A DNA stretch of 64,000 bases from Epiperipatus broadwayi. Lineage: Eukaryota > Onychophora > Udeonychophora > Euonychophora > Peripatidae. The notes beneath the pieces were generated by a model, which did not search any database, was not told the origin of the DNA, and was given only the letters and a program-made list of their open reading frames with translations. Shown piece after piece: positions 47,362 to 59,430 of this stretch. Location of the stretch: positions 1,261,677 through 1,325,676 of the forward strand of contig JAQFVV010012405.1 of NCBI GenBank assembly GCA_028023455.1, read 5' to 3'. A program made the translations under genes and the position numbers. Every line of letters begins with the position of its first letter. The stretch's first letter is position 1.

Positions 47362-48289
47362 AGATGAATAAAAAAATTTAACAAGTTTTATTTAATAAAT
47401 TATAATTATAACTTGATTTAATTAAATCTTTCATATAAATATCAATGTTGTTTCTTCTATTTGCTTCAAATTTACATAATTTACAAGTTTCTATACAAAA
47501 TGGTAAAAAAATATTGAAATGGTATTATTTAGCCATCATCCTGCTTCACCAATTATGTTCCATAGTAGTATCTTTTCCCCAGTTCGAACCCTCCCAAGTC
47601 CATATATTAACTGAAATTTTTCATGAATAATGTATAAGGTGCATTTGCGAGTGTGCGCGTCTATATAGGTACAGCGTACATTAACTGTAATAATTATATG
47701 TGTATGTTTAATATACATATATTAAATTATAAATTTAAAAAGTATAATTAAATTAAGTTGTGTGAATATTATATGTGTGTAACCATCTACATATATATGG
47801 GAAAGAAGCCGTAATGGAATAGATTTAAAAAAGCATTACAACTCTTTTAAATTAATATAAATTTGAATTATTCTCAGTTAAAAACTCTTCATTTAAGTGC
47901 ATTTGTATATAAATTTCAATTCCTATGATAGTCTCTCATACATATATATAGAAATGTTTACGGAACTTAAATTCTTTTTTTAAAAAAGTTATCAGTTCTT
48001 AAAAAAAAAAGCTATAAATTCTTAGAAAAACCTTCTGTAAGCAATGAATAAAACTTGGGATTGAAGAATGTATTTTAAAAATTAAAAAAAACTAAGAACA
48101 AAAAGTGACCTGGTTAACCCTCATTGTTTTAGCTCAGAAATAACCAAAGGTTTCATTTTTCTCGATTTTTTTAAATTATTGATGGGAACTTAAGAAAATT
48201 TTGTAGAAAATTATAAACAGAGCACTCAAGTTACAGATTTTTTTTTTGTATAAATAACCCTAAATTTTAAGTACGAAAGCTTTGTTGTT
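47362..48289. other. AT-rich non-coding stretch
   Basis: A minus-strand B-box-like word (GGGTTCGAACT, near 47580-47592) may mark a SINE head. Nothing else was found. Confidence 0.4.
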
Positions 48290-48535
48290 TTTTTTTTCAC
48301 TCGGGGAGTAGATTGTAATTGCTGCCAGTTACTATGACTGACTGGAAAATGAAGCTTGGCGGTTAAAGGCATACCATTTGCCGGCTCTCCTTTCGAGAGA
48401 TCGGTCTGTGGAGATGGAAGAATTGGGAGACCAGTAGACTTCTAAGAAGACATCAGGAATGGATCAGCCTGGCCAAGAATGATGGTGCTATAGCCACCAA
48501 GAAGCCTCAGCAAAAAAGATGAGGTAACAATTTTC
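48290..48535 (+). other. GC-richer island, possible exon or old repeat
   Basis: The stretch 48300-48530 is markedly GC-richer than its surroundings. One plus frame reads RRHQEWISLAKNDGAIATKK and then PQQKR up to a stop at 'tga' overlapping the sequence GATGAG|GTAACA, which would be a good splice donor in another frame. No upstream ATG or acceptor convinces me. It may be a fossil exon or an old interspersed repeat; the family is unknown. Confidence 0.3.
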
Positions 48536-51419
48536 CCTGCAGAACTCTTTAAAAATAATTCTAGTAAATTATTTCAATCTTAAGCTAGCTACTAATCTGT
48601 AATGTGCACAAACTTCTAAATCTTAAGAATGTTATAATCAAAAGCTAATTTAAATCGTTAAAATATGTTAAATTTTTAAAATAATATCTGTAAACTCGCC
48701 TGTCTTTATTTAAATCAAATTTTAAACTCATAATGCTTGTTAAATAATAACTTTATTCAGTTATTATTCTAGCACTTGTTAATCTGTGATCCTACTTTTT
48801 TTATTTGTTATATATATGTTTACTTTATAATTTATGCTATGCCCAGTTCAGAACAGAGATTGATTCTATGAATAAAATTTGGGGAGAGATGATTAAAAGC
48901 TCTCTCATAATTCAGTAATCTCGCCCTTTAGCATGCACACATATAAATCTCCATTCTGGAAACCTAATTATATTCGTTAAACTATTAGGTTTGGTTTATT
49001 ATTGTTATTAAAATCAGGTTTGCACGTTAATAAAATAATTAGTTAATAAATGTAAAAATGAGTTATAAAGCATATTGTATGTATTGCTCAAGTCCCAGAT
49101 ATGCTTTAGCCCTCCTTTGAGTTATAGTATAAACTATGCAGATTTGTCAATAAATTAGATTACTTTAAATATCCTTTTAGCATGTTTTAAGAAGGCTAAT
49201 TCATGAGCTGGTGTAGGGTAATTTCACGGACCGAAACTACAAAATTTGCGTACATTAAGTTTAATAGTAATTAATATTATATTTAGCATGGAGAATGTGT
49301 CTTTAGGAAACACATACATGCATTTACGCCTTGCTATAGGTTTCTTACATGAATGGGCTTCTGGTTTTAATGGCCATCCCATATATTTAGTTCAGACAGC
49401 TCTTCTTTAGAACTGGAAAACTGGAACATGAGAGTCCAGATTGTTTTATAAGTTGCTCCAATCACTGAATTATATGTTCAATTAGTTGTACGGCCCTCGG
49501 GAACTGCTTACACAGTAAGAAATCCCATGAGTAACAGCACATTCGAGACTCACACCTCTAGTAATTTATATATAATGCCATACTATCTGAAGTCATACTA
49601 CAAAGCTTCAGTTCACCCCTCCATAATGTTAAGAATAGTTCAGCATTGATCTGTCTATAATCTAGTTCCGTATGTAATAATCTGCATAGAGAGCACATTA
49701 ATGCTCAATTTGTATTATTAATAGAGATATGCAATTATTATTTATCACTCTTGGATATTTAACCATAGCAAACCTCTAGGAAGAGCGAAGTATAATAAGG
49801 TATACATAGATCATAAATTAAATTTGTAATAAGCTTTTTAAATTACAGTGCATCAGATGAGATTCTGTTCTCAAATTTGCTCATCATTGTTACACCTGCA
49901 TGTGTTGTTCAATGCACTTATGTTTGTTTGGTCTATATTTAATAATTAAAATATATTAACTTATAATCAATGTGTTACGTGACATTCGTAGTCCATCCCA
50001 AATCTTAGTTAAATTTATTAATATTAGCATTAATTATTAATATATGCATTATCTAGCCAGCCATAGATGTGTGTGTTTAGTTATTTATGTAGTAATTTAG
50101 TCATTTATTCCCCGAGTCACTTGCTCCATCTTTTGCTACTGTTGGCAAGCGAATTAATAAACTCCGAGTGTGGCCTCATATATGCCAGCCATAGGGTAGT
50201 AAATCATGGAGTGTTGGTGAAGGAGCTGAGGTGCGATCGGATTCAAGGTCTCAACCCCTCATCTAGATGATCAGCCTTGGTATAATTTGGCAAAACTCTG
50301 AATTTTGTTGCATGAATGTACAAATATGACCATTACAATATATTATACAATATTAAAAAATTTTAAACTTTCCTGAATAGTTTTCTATCACTATTATTAT
50401 TATATTCAAATAAAGGAAAGAAAATATTTACAAAGTTAAATTTCTACAATAAATTTTTTAAAATATATATATATATTATAACTCTTTCTCCAGATTTGAA
50501 ACCAAAAATTTAAGCACTGAATAAAATCCAACAATACTAGATGCCAATGTAATCAATTCCTATTACATAACAATTCTCTGTATAAATTTTTTTAGATAGA
50601 ATACAAAGGTAGACAAAAAAATAAAAATCATATACAATAGCTAATATGAATATATATTAATCATGATTAAGAAATATTTTTCAGAATATGATTTAGTGTC
50701 CTTTGTAAATGTTAAAAATCTATTTTAAAGTTAACCAATTATAGCGTATATGACACCATCTAGTATTCTATAATAGAAGTAAAATAACAATAACAAAATA
50801 AAACATTAGTAAAATAGAATAAAACTTTCATAGAGAGATAAAATTGACTAAATAATATAACAATATACAAAATAAATATCACATATATTATACAACTTTA
50901 TATATATCGTCTTATATAATTTTCCCTCCATTTCAAATTGACCAAACTTAATTTATTGAAGTTCTGTAAATATTCATACAATTATTTAAATTATTTTAAA
51001 AGTAATGTTTCACATTTTTGTCTTCTTTTTGATTCTAGTCAATTTTCTGAAGTTACATTGGATTGCTATATGAAGGTTTTATTCTATTTTACTAATGTTT
51101 TATTTTGTTGTTGTTGTTATTTTACTCCCATTATGGAACATTTGATGGTGTTATATATGCCATAATTCGTTAACATTAAAATAGATTATTAACATTTGAA
51201 AAGGGTGCTAAACCATGTACCAAAAAATGGCTTTTAATATATGACTAATATATATTTATATTAGCTGTAGTATATGATTTTTATTATTTGTTATGATTTA
51301 TATGAAAAAACAGTATATTGAATTTCATTATTTCCATTTTTGATGAAACATAGACAAGTATTGGGTGGTAAATTGTGGACAACAAATAAGAATATTCAAG
51401 GCAAAATAAGATAAACTTT
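48536..51419. other. AT-rich non-coding stretch
   Basis: A mildly GC-richer patch at 50100-50290 ('gccagccatagggtag', 'gatcggattcaaggtctc') may be a SINE remnant. No gene was found. Confidence 0.45.
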
Positions 51420-52080
51420 TTATAATGAAGGAAATTAAAAGCAATTTTAAAATGTTTGGAAGATTTCAATCTATGAATGAAGATAGATTAATAAAAATAA
51501 TGTTTAGCTGGATTATGTGGACAGGATAACAAACATACTGGGCAAGGAAGATTTTAAAATATACAAAATTAATAAAAAGACAATTTATTTCCATGTATTT
51601 AGATAAATAAAAAAATGAGGGAAATGTGTACAGAATGTATTACGAGAGCCAAAAAAAAAAAAAAAAATAGATAAGTTACAGGCAAAAAAGTAATTGTGGA
51701 AAATGAATATGAATAAATAAAAAAAATAGCTTGGAGTTATATAAGAATAAAAATTATATAGGATATTAAAGGATATGTGATAGCACTAAAAAAAATTTAC
51801 TGTTATTTAGTGCAAGAAGGCACGAACACAAGTCAAAAATGGAATAAGAAGTTGGATTGTAGGTGTAAATTATGTATAAATGGCAAAAGGATTATTAAAT
51901 GCTTATTTGTAAAGTGTAAAATTTATAAAAAGGATCAGAGTAAAATGAATGGAAAATGGAAAAATTTAAAAATAAAGAAGATCAGAAAAAATTATATAGA
52001 GAGTAAGAGGAAAAAATTTAAAGATAATAAAAAGTTGGAGACATTTTATGATTTTATACTTAGGACTTTATAATGAAATT
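51420..52080 (+). pseudogene. Decayed LINE fragment, same family as 56.8-61.4 kb
   Basis: IMKEIKSNFKMFGRFQSMNE near 51424-51483 matches MRDAKSKMKMFGRLQFMDSK of the LINE at 57.6 kb, followed by DRLIKIMFSW matching RIAKIVFN. At 51777-52073 a 98-codon frame contains 'CRCKLCINGKRIIKCLFVKC', matching the Cys/His tail (LVCKLCKEGIENIRHLLIEC). The part between is scrambled, with stops and an A-run at about 51651-51668. Only the C-terminal third of the element is recognisable. Confidence 0.65.
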
Positions 52081-53727
52081 AGTAAATATGAGGATTTGAT
52101 AGTGGAATTATCAAAAAAAAGCTTTTATTAAATGAGATAGAAGGGGGAAAAGAAATAAATCAAGACTGGAAAATAATTGGACAATAAGAATCAGAAGTAA
52201 ACGAGTTTATTATTGTGGCATGTAACAATGTGAAGAAGAAAATGTTTAACTTAGTTAATAGTATTTCATGTAGTCTATTTGTTAAAAAGACTATTAATTT
52301 TAATCTAATAATTATATTTAGGCTTTTAGAATGATGAAGGCTGTCACCAGTGGTCTTTAAATATAAGGGGAACAAATTATGTGAAGATTATATGAATGTA
52401 AACAGTTTCCGGAGTTTCAGAATTCATCTCTGATTTATATAAGCATATTTAAGATGATTAAGTTTAGATTTTGCAAAGAAATGTATATATGTGATAACAA
52501 ATGTGATGAAAACAATTTCGAACCTCGAAGGCTAAGTGTACTGATTAGTGAAACCTCACCAGATGCAACAACATGATTTCATCTCCCAAACATTTCTTTT
52601 TTTTTTTTAATTTAACAGGAATTTTAAAATTTTCATTTTTTTACTTTCTAATTAAAAGATTATTTTAATCATATGACAATAACTTTAAAAAGAAGCCAAT
52701 TATATCTTACTATTATTATCAGTTATAAGATAATTAAATCAACTACTAAAAAAGAAGACCTGATAAATTGAGGTAAGACTTGCAAGTTCTGAGAACAATT
52801 TGCATAATGAAATAAAACATTTTAGTACAAATAACAACATCTCTAGGTATAGAATTTATATATACATAAAATTAAAATCTCAGCACAACTTGTAAGCACT
52901 GCTATCTTTTTTTTTTTTTAAATTATTTATTTAAATTTTGACATGTGATAAGATTTTGTAAAACATAAACATGACATATAGGATAAAAATATATTTAAAC
53001 CAAGCAATCTTGTGTTACAATTAAAAAAAAAAAAAAAAACCAATGCTGATATTTTTCATTTTAAATATCTCAATCTATTTTATGGTTTATACAATTTTTT
53101 AGTGGTATCGAATTTGAATGAATAAATGAAATATTTTCATTTTTTATTAAAAAATAAATATGCTTACAAGTTAATACTAAAAAAATTGCTACTGATATTC
53201 CATAATAACAGCAAAATTAATTATTATTATTATTATATATCACACATACTACACACATATTCAGTACTAATATTATTTTAACTGTTTAATGATTTAAAAA
53301 TATTCTGAATCAAATATAAAAACAATCATAAAAACTTATTATAAATGATGAATTCATGCATCACAGAAAAAATAGCTTATAAAAGCAGTATAATTATAAT
53401 TCAAAACAATTACTGAAAGACACATAATCATGATAATAGAATACTTTTTTACTGCGATTCATTAATACCTGCAATAAATTAAACATCTGAAATAAAATGA
53501 AAGATTCGTTATGAACGTGAAGTAAATATTTTTGCGCAACAGCATTTCCTTGCATGCCAAAGTAATCCAGTAAAAACCTGATAGCTTCTTAAGGCCCCGA
53601 ATAATAAGAAAAGGCAATTTGGAACATTAAACAATATTTGAAAACATTAAAAAAATAAAAAAACATATGAAAGTAATTATTAAATAATTAATTATTTTCC
53701 AGAAGTTTGTTTTTTATGATTCATTTT
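52081..53727. other. AT-rich non-coding stretch, probably including a 3' UTR
   Basis: Nothing was recognised. If the exon at 53728-53852 is real, the sequence just below 53728 is its 3' untranslated region. A (TTA)n run lies at about 53218-53235. Confidence 0.45.
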
Positions 53728-53852
53728 TTAGCTTGTCTGGTCTTCAGAACTGGAATCCGAAACAAACTTGTACTTGGAATGTAAAAAATCTTTAAAAATT
53801 TTCAAAACTTCTTGAATGACTTCATCTTCAGACCGTCCCCCGTCAATATAAA
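53728..53852 (-). CDS. Probable terminal coding exon of a gene lying to the right
   Basis: On the minus strand a long pyrimidine tract (reverse complement of 53855-53866) ends in AG at 53853-53854. It is followed by two bases and then 40 open codons to TAA at 53728-53730: 'YIDGGRSEDEVIQEVLKIFK', DFLHSKYKFVSDSSSEDQTS. Composition rises exactly at the acceptor. The pattern ID...S..EV...V..IF is like the C-terminal helix of UMP-CMP/adenylate-kinase-type nucleotide kinases, but 40 residues are too few to name it. The Ser/Asp/Glu tail looks disordered. No upstream exon was identified; it should lie above 53.9 kb on the minus strand, possibly beyond the window. Confidence 0.55.
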
Positions 53853-54250
53853 CTAAAAAAAAAAAGAGAGAAAGATATTAAATAATTAAATACACTATAT
53901 AAAATAAAATAAGATTTGGCTTACAGAATGTATATTAATTGTATGATCTACTTCAGCCCTAAAATTCTGGGGTTTTTTTCCCTTCTTTGCTATTAATATT
54001 ATAGGCTCTATTTTATGTAATACATTATTTTATTACAATGTATACGTAACTAAATGTCAAGTCTTTAAAATGATCAATGAATTGTACAATAACAATAAAC
54101 ATAGTAGTAATAAATAATACCAACATTTCAGATTTCAATTTTGCAAGCTTAAAATTAAATGAATTGTAGTAATTACGTAGATATCAACAAACATTAAGAC
54201 CATTTAAATATATTGTTAAATAAAAATAATATTCAAACCATTGAAACTGT
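53853..54250. other. Putative intron sequence upstream of the exon
   Basis: AT-rich, beginning with the polypyrimidine tract of the acceptor. No exon was recognised. Confidence 0.4.
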
Positions 54251-54270
54251 AAGATTCAAGTTCGAATCTT
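54251..54270 (+). repeat. B-box-like hairpin, possible SINE head
   Basis: The 20 bases form a perfect hairpin with 7-bp arms (AAGATTC/GAATCTT) around AAGTTC and contain AGTTCGAATC, close to a polymerase III B box. The following 60 bp are pyrimidine-rich and unlike the flanks. No complete tRNA structure was found. Confidence 0.3.
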
Positions 54271-55918
54271 AGTTTCACCTCAGTCATATTTGTTCTATTG
54301 TCTTCTACCCACTCCTCCATCCCACCTAAATTTAAACCCTCAATATTGGACTGTGTGCATGTAATAGTATTAGTTATATACATAAAAGCTTGTTAAATAT
54401 GCCACATGCACACACACTCCAATATGAAATATAACGCACGGAAAATAATTTATTAAATTTAGAATATTTAATATTTTGCATTACTAATTATTTAGATCAA
54501 AGTTATATAACATTTTAATTTATAAAATCTAAAATTTGTTTTTAACCTTTTTAAATATTTAAAAGTATTAAAAATAGAAATTCCCCTGCTAAGTAAAATT
54601 GCAAGTCATAGTGGGTGGGGAGAGACAATAGAATACTGAGAAATATTCCTGAAAGCTTTTAATTAGTTTTTTTTAAGAAACACCTGCAGTGTAATGAGGT
54701 CATAGGTAAAATACGCAATAAAGTAAAGCAAAATATTCGGATTGAAATGACAAATGGAACATGTGCTCTTAATGCATTATTTTACCTGCAGATATTTGAG
54801 CAGACCTAAAAGGCGAACAATTATGTCATGTCAGATGGATCCGAAAGACAAAGAGTAAGGGAAACAAAAGGTGTATAAAGTCTTGTTCAAAGTAAAGTTG
54901 GATCGGGCCTTCTGCTTCTTGACCTCGTGTTACAACCTATTTGTCAAATTATTAAAATATGCTATTTACGTATAACATTGCGATGTGCGAGTAGTAGGCA
55001 TGCGCTATTCTCCTCTGGAGCATGGTAGATGCGCTGGATCCCTTACTTGCTTTTAAAATAAACTGAAATTATCTGCTGTAATCCGTATACTGTTACCTAA
55101 TCAACTGTTGCTTATAATTATGATCACTAAATCAACTGTTAAATAAAGACTACTGCACCATACTTCATGACTAAGAGGATCACTCAGAAATGTGCATGTT
55201 CTGCTTAAGTCAAGAACTTTCACACTCTTTTATCCAAAACTAGAACTCGTATCTCTAATTTGTATAATTTTATTCATAATTTCTACTCATGTAAATCCTA
55301 TTAAAACCACTAAAATTTTTAAGAATCTGTAATCTTTAAATGTTTAATTACTATACGATCTTTCCTTTGGCTATCCAGTTCTATTAATATTTATTTATTG
55401 ACGTAATTAATTTCATGCCTCAATAATTTCCAACCTAGCCTCTTAACTTTATTCAATGTTAGAATTCGTAGCCTTCACCAAAATGCGTGGAGTCATTAGA
55501 TAATATATTTACAGTAAACTCTTTTTATGTTGATAAAGCAGCTAGCTCGGGAATTATTTATCTTTTATATTTTATAAATTATTTCTCGGATGCGTCTCAT
55601 TTTATATTAATATGCTTTCTAGTATCGTCTTATATTTTAAAGGAATTATCGTAACTTCAGAGACGCATCTGACTTTCATGATTAGCTATGACTGTAGGTG
55701 TATCATAATTTGTGCGGGCGGATATCTTAACTTAACAATAGAAATATGATAGAATTATAATCTTTACCATTTTATTGGTGTCTGTTTAATTTAACTTTAT
55801 AATCAAACCAATATTAGGTTATTTGAAGGTTTGTAAGTTAATCACTTGTAAATGTGGATTTCGGGAGCGAGTCATCATTTATTAGCAATTAAATATATAA
55901 ATCATATTATATTATCAA
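54271..55918. other. Non-coding stretch with GC-richer patches
   Basis: Patches at 54820-54950 and 54980-55050 are GC-richer ('ggcatgcgctattctcctct') and unassigned. No gene was found. Confidence 0.4.
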
Positions 55919-56190
55919 ATGATAGGTGTTATTATTGAGCGATGGCAAAGTTTTCTCTTGTTTAAAGCCATGGAAATCACCAGATACCCTCTGTTTAAAG
56001 GTATCATTCCGCTCCATATGGAAGGGCACAGTACAAAGTGCTTCCATGAAATGCCGAGTCTATCATGCAGTCGGGTAGAAGTTCCAGTACACCCGGACTT
56101 GCAATTATGACTGGTTTCGTAGGATCCCCGGCAGGAAGCGGGCCCACGAGTTTATATTTACCTCCTGGCTTGCATCTCAAAGTTCACTCC
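55919..56190. other. GC-richer island with open frames on both strands
   Basis: On the minus strand, 59 codons are open from 56183 to a TGA at 56004-56006, including GPLPAGDPTKPVIIASPGVL, then ELLPDCMIDSAFHGSTLYCA. On the plus strand a 63-codon frame (55919-56110) is also open. Neither matches a family I recognise. The minus frame has the more protein-like composition, but no splice sites are convincing. It may be a repeat or a fossil gene piece. Confidence 0.3.
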
Positions 56191-56842
56191 TTTATTATTC
56201 TATGACATCTCTATCAATACCACCTCTCAACTAGTTAATTATTCCTTTACTCTCTGCTTATGATTTCACTTCCCAAGCCTCCCACATTATTTGCCCTCCA
56301 ATAACAGTCCCTCTTTAGAATTAATCATGCAAATAAAACTTTATATATATTCTATTGTTGGGGTCGGTAAATTCGCAGCCATATATCTCGTTCGACGTTT
56401 ACCTCACCTGATAGTAAATATACTTAGTCTGGGGCATGAAATAAAGGTTTGCTACCATTAAATACCCAAAGGGACAGGTCAAATGATTAGTGTATTAATA
56501 ATATGTACTCATTCCATATTAGGAGTATTGACAAAGATCAAACTCCAAGCTTGTAAATAGATTTATATCAATATTAAATATAGTTTTAATTATATTTACG
56601 TTTAAATGTCTATTTCCTTAATGCCCTATAGCCATAGTGTCTCATGTCGAAATAAATTAAATATAACAAGGTCATTCAGTAGATTAGTAATAATGTTAGT
56701 TGTAATAGAATTAGTTAGAATCTCTTGCATCTCCCTGATCCCCGTGGCCTAAAAGATGTTTGCTAATGTGGTAGCAGGTATGTTATTCCGTAGTTATATG
56801 TTGTGTAGTCAATCTACAGGGTTCGAACTCAGCATTACAGGC
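56191..56842. other. Non-coding stretch flanking the LINE 3' end
   Basis: This contains GGGTTCGAACTC at about 56819-56830, a B-box-like word just outside the LINE 3' terminus, and a mildly GC-rich stretch upstream that may be a SINE. Nothing else was recognised. Confidence 0.4.
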
Positions 56843-56942
56843 ATGATGTGATGTATTTGGCTTCTCCTTAAACGAAGTCAAGAATATCTCAGCAATTATG
56901 CCCAGATCAACCTGTTAGCCATTCTATTTTCCATTCCCCACT
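56843..56942 (-). other. LINE 3' UTR and tail
   Basis: The reverse complement contains 'gggcataattgctgagat' and 'cttgacttcgtttaagg', matching 9808-9850 of the other copy, and ends with a short ATCAC-type tail rather than poly(A). Shared 3' ends of this kind are what the reverse transcriptase recognises. Confidence 0.7.
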
Positions 56943-57563
56943 CTAAGTCTTCCCACATTCTGCCCCATCCCATTTCCACAACATAATCTTTGTCAATTCT
57001 ATGGCCTTTATATCTAAATCCCCCTTATCTTTTCGCAAATCCAGCATAAAAACTAATAACTCACTTTCTGTATAGTCACTTTGTTCATACCTATTCTCCC
57101 ATAACTTCATTATCTGCACCCTTTCTGCTTTCAAGCATTTACATTCAATCAACAGATGCCTAATATTTTCTATACCTTCCTTACACAATTTGCACACTAA
57201 ATCACCCATAGTTTTCCACTTACATGTAGATTCTCTTGTTGCTAAAGATCCCGTTTGAGCCTTAAATAATAAACTACTTTCCTTACTATTATCATAAATT
57301 AACTCGCATCCTATATTCCATTTGCTTCTATATATATTTATACTCATTTTACTATCTATACTAGTTCTCCGTCTCTCCAACTCCCTATTCTTTATTGATG
57401 CATCTATTCTTTCATCCCATTTCTTACCACTATAACACTCAACAATCCTCCCAACACAATCATCCCACCTTTTGTACAAGTATACTGATATAAATTCTTT
57501 ATCCAAATCTTTCGCATACTGCATTACCTTTCTCACCCATCTTGTTACCTGCCCTTTACTCAT
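56943..57563 (-). pseudogene. LINE C-terminal domain with Cys/His motif
   Basis: This has 206 codons, in the same frame as the reverse transcriptase but separated by a TGA at 57567-57569. It begins MSKGQVTRWVRKVMQYAKD. At about residues 118-137 it has LVCKLCKEGIENIRHLLIEC, a C-X2-C-X8-H-X4-C motif common at the end of LINE pol proteins and thought to bind nucleic acid. The following IMKLWENRYEQSDYTESELL is conserved in the copy at 9600-9660. Confidence 0.8.
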
Positions 57564-57566
57564 AAC

Positions 57567-58720
57567 TCAATTAAACACTATTTTGGCTATTCTTTTACTA
57601 TCCATAAACTGCAACCTACCAAACATTTTCATTTTACTTTTTGCATCTCTCATATAAAAACTTGACCATCCCATTTCTCCTTGAATTGCCTCCTTTGCTG
57701 TCCACATCTCTGCATCTAATGCATGTCTTCCTACTTCCCTTTGTACTTTCTCTAAATAATCTAAAACCTTTTTACTAACACATAATGTATCATTACCATA
57801 TGTTAACCCTGCTACTGCAACTCCCTTCCATACAATTCTAGCTACATCATATTTATTATATGAAAATACTGTTAGTTTCTTTACCAAACCCTTTCTTTTC
57901 TTTGCTTCATTTACTAATTTTTTCTCCCATTCATCCAAGCAATTTTCCTGATTACATAAGATGATTCCCAAATGCCTATATCTATCCACCACACTTAACT
58001 TTATATCCCCCAATAAAGATTCTACATCTTCTCTTTCCCCAGTATTAACCATCATTATATTTGATTTTTCTTCACTAAATTTAATCCCCATCTCTTTACC
58101 CACCCTTGCACATGTCCTCAACATAATTTCCATATCTTCTCTTCTTTCTGCACACAAAAAGATATCATCCGCAAAAAAAAGACCCGACAAAGTATATACT
58201 CCCTTGCCACCTATTAACGGTATCTCTACCCCTCTTCCTAGTCTTTCTATTGCTTCCTCCATTTCAATCAAAAACAACAAAAACAAAATAGGTGACATAG
58301 GGCATCCTTGCCTTAATCCCACCTCATTTTTAACTTTAACTGATTCTCTATCCCCTAATTGGTAAGTATAATAATTATTTTCATATAATTTCTTAATAAT
58401 ATTTACTAAAGCTTCATCCATTCCCAAATTGGCTAACCTTACCCATAATCTATTTCTATTTACTCTATCATATGCTTTCTTTATATCTATAAAACTCATA
58501 TATAACGATCTACCTGAATTCCTACTCATCTCCATAAGTTGTGTAACTACAAACAAACTATCTCCTATACGCCTATCTGATCTAAAACCTCCTTGGATTT
58601 CCCCCAATACATTATTCTCTTCCATCCATTTTACAGCTCTTCCAGCTACCATATATGAGAAAACTTTGTATAAAACTGATGTTACCGCTATCGGTCTGTA
58701 ATTATTTAACTTTCCTTACC
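57567..58720 (-). pseudogene. LINE reverse transcriptase (main part)
   Basis: The reverse transcriptase motifs are in order. LNNYRPIAVTSVLYKVFSYM (just before 58652) is motif 2a. GGFRSDRRIGDSLF and FIDIKKAYDRVNR follow, with the first catalytic Asp in FIDIKKAYD. Then come LRQGCPMSPILFLLFLIEME and LFFADDIFLCA with the two catalytic Asp, then the GIKFSEEKSNIM motif. About 361 codons are open from 58652 to a stop at 57567-57569. It would copy its own RNA by target-primed reverse transcription. A frameshift near 58710 separates it from its N-terminal part. Confidence 0.9.
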
Positions 58721-58957
58721 CTTTCCTTTAAATAATAATCTTATTCTTGTATTACTCCAACTACCCGGAAAAACTCTCTTCTGTGACATCTTATTAAAAC
58801 ATGATAATAGCTTTGCTTTTGCTCTATGCCCTAAATTCATTACCATCTCTGCTGCCCATCCATCTAAACCTCTCACCTTTCCACTTTTCAATCTCTTCCC
58901 TGCCTCATTCAGTTCATTTTTTGTGAACCTAATATTCCCATTACTAACTGCTTTCAT
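58706..58957 (-). pseudogene. LINE reverse transcriptase N-terminal part
   Basis: This has 83 codons including RFTKNELNEAGKRLKSGKVR, GLDGWAAEMV and SWSNTRIRLLFKGKG. These correspond to the E...A...K.GKA.G.DG...E and W....I..L.KGKG blocks preceding reverse transcriptase motif 2a. It is separated from the preceding segment by TAA at 58961-58963 in the same frame and from the following one by a frameshift. Confidence 0.8.
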
Positions 58958-58960
58958 GTT

Positions 58961-59430
58961 TTATATCACTAATTCCTTCACATCTAACACCTTTTCTATA
59001 TCCATTACATATCTATTTAAGATTCTCTCTACCTCTTCTCTAGAGCTACACTCTATTCCCTCACCATCTATTAATACTATCTCTCTTTCCTCTACATTTC
59101 TCCTTTTAATGTAATTCCAAATTTTTTTACTCCCATCTCTTCCACTTTTATTAATATCCTCCAACAATTTACTATTCAATTTCATCCTATCCATTTTAGC
59201 CAACTTCTTCTTTTCTAAGTACTTTCCCCATTTAGTATTAATATCGTTTTCACTTTCTTTGTTCTTAATAGACACATATTCTCTGCATGCTTCTTTCCTC
59301 TCTTTTACACTTTTACTAACTCTCATTTTTTTATTACTTTTATTCTTCTGCACATTCTCAACTAAAACCCTATTTGCCACTTTTTCTATTTCACCATACC
59401 AGTCCTTATACTCATCCCCAACTACTGCTC
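58961..59430 (-). pseudogene. LINE linker between endonuclease and reverse transcriptase
   Basis: This has about 139 open codons, Lys/Glu-rich (SKSVKERKEACREYVSIKNK), with KKIWNYIKRRN before RT as usual in this class. A frameshift near 59425 disconnects it from the endonuclease. Confidence 0.7.

Noticed and set aside
47574-47600. Isolated B-box-like words (also near 30738, 37185, 41322, 56819) as tRNA genes
   Set aside because: None has a cloverleaf with acceptor and anticodon stems. At best they are SINE heads, and single B-box words are expected by chance.
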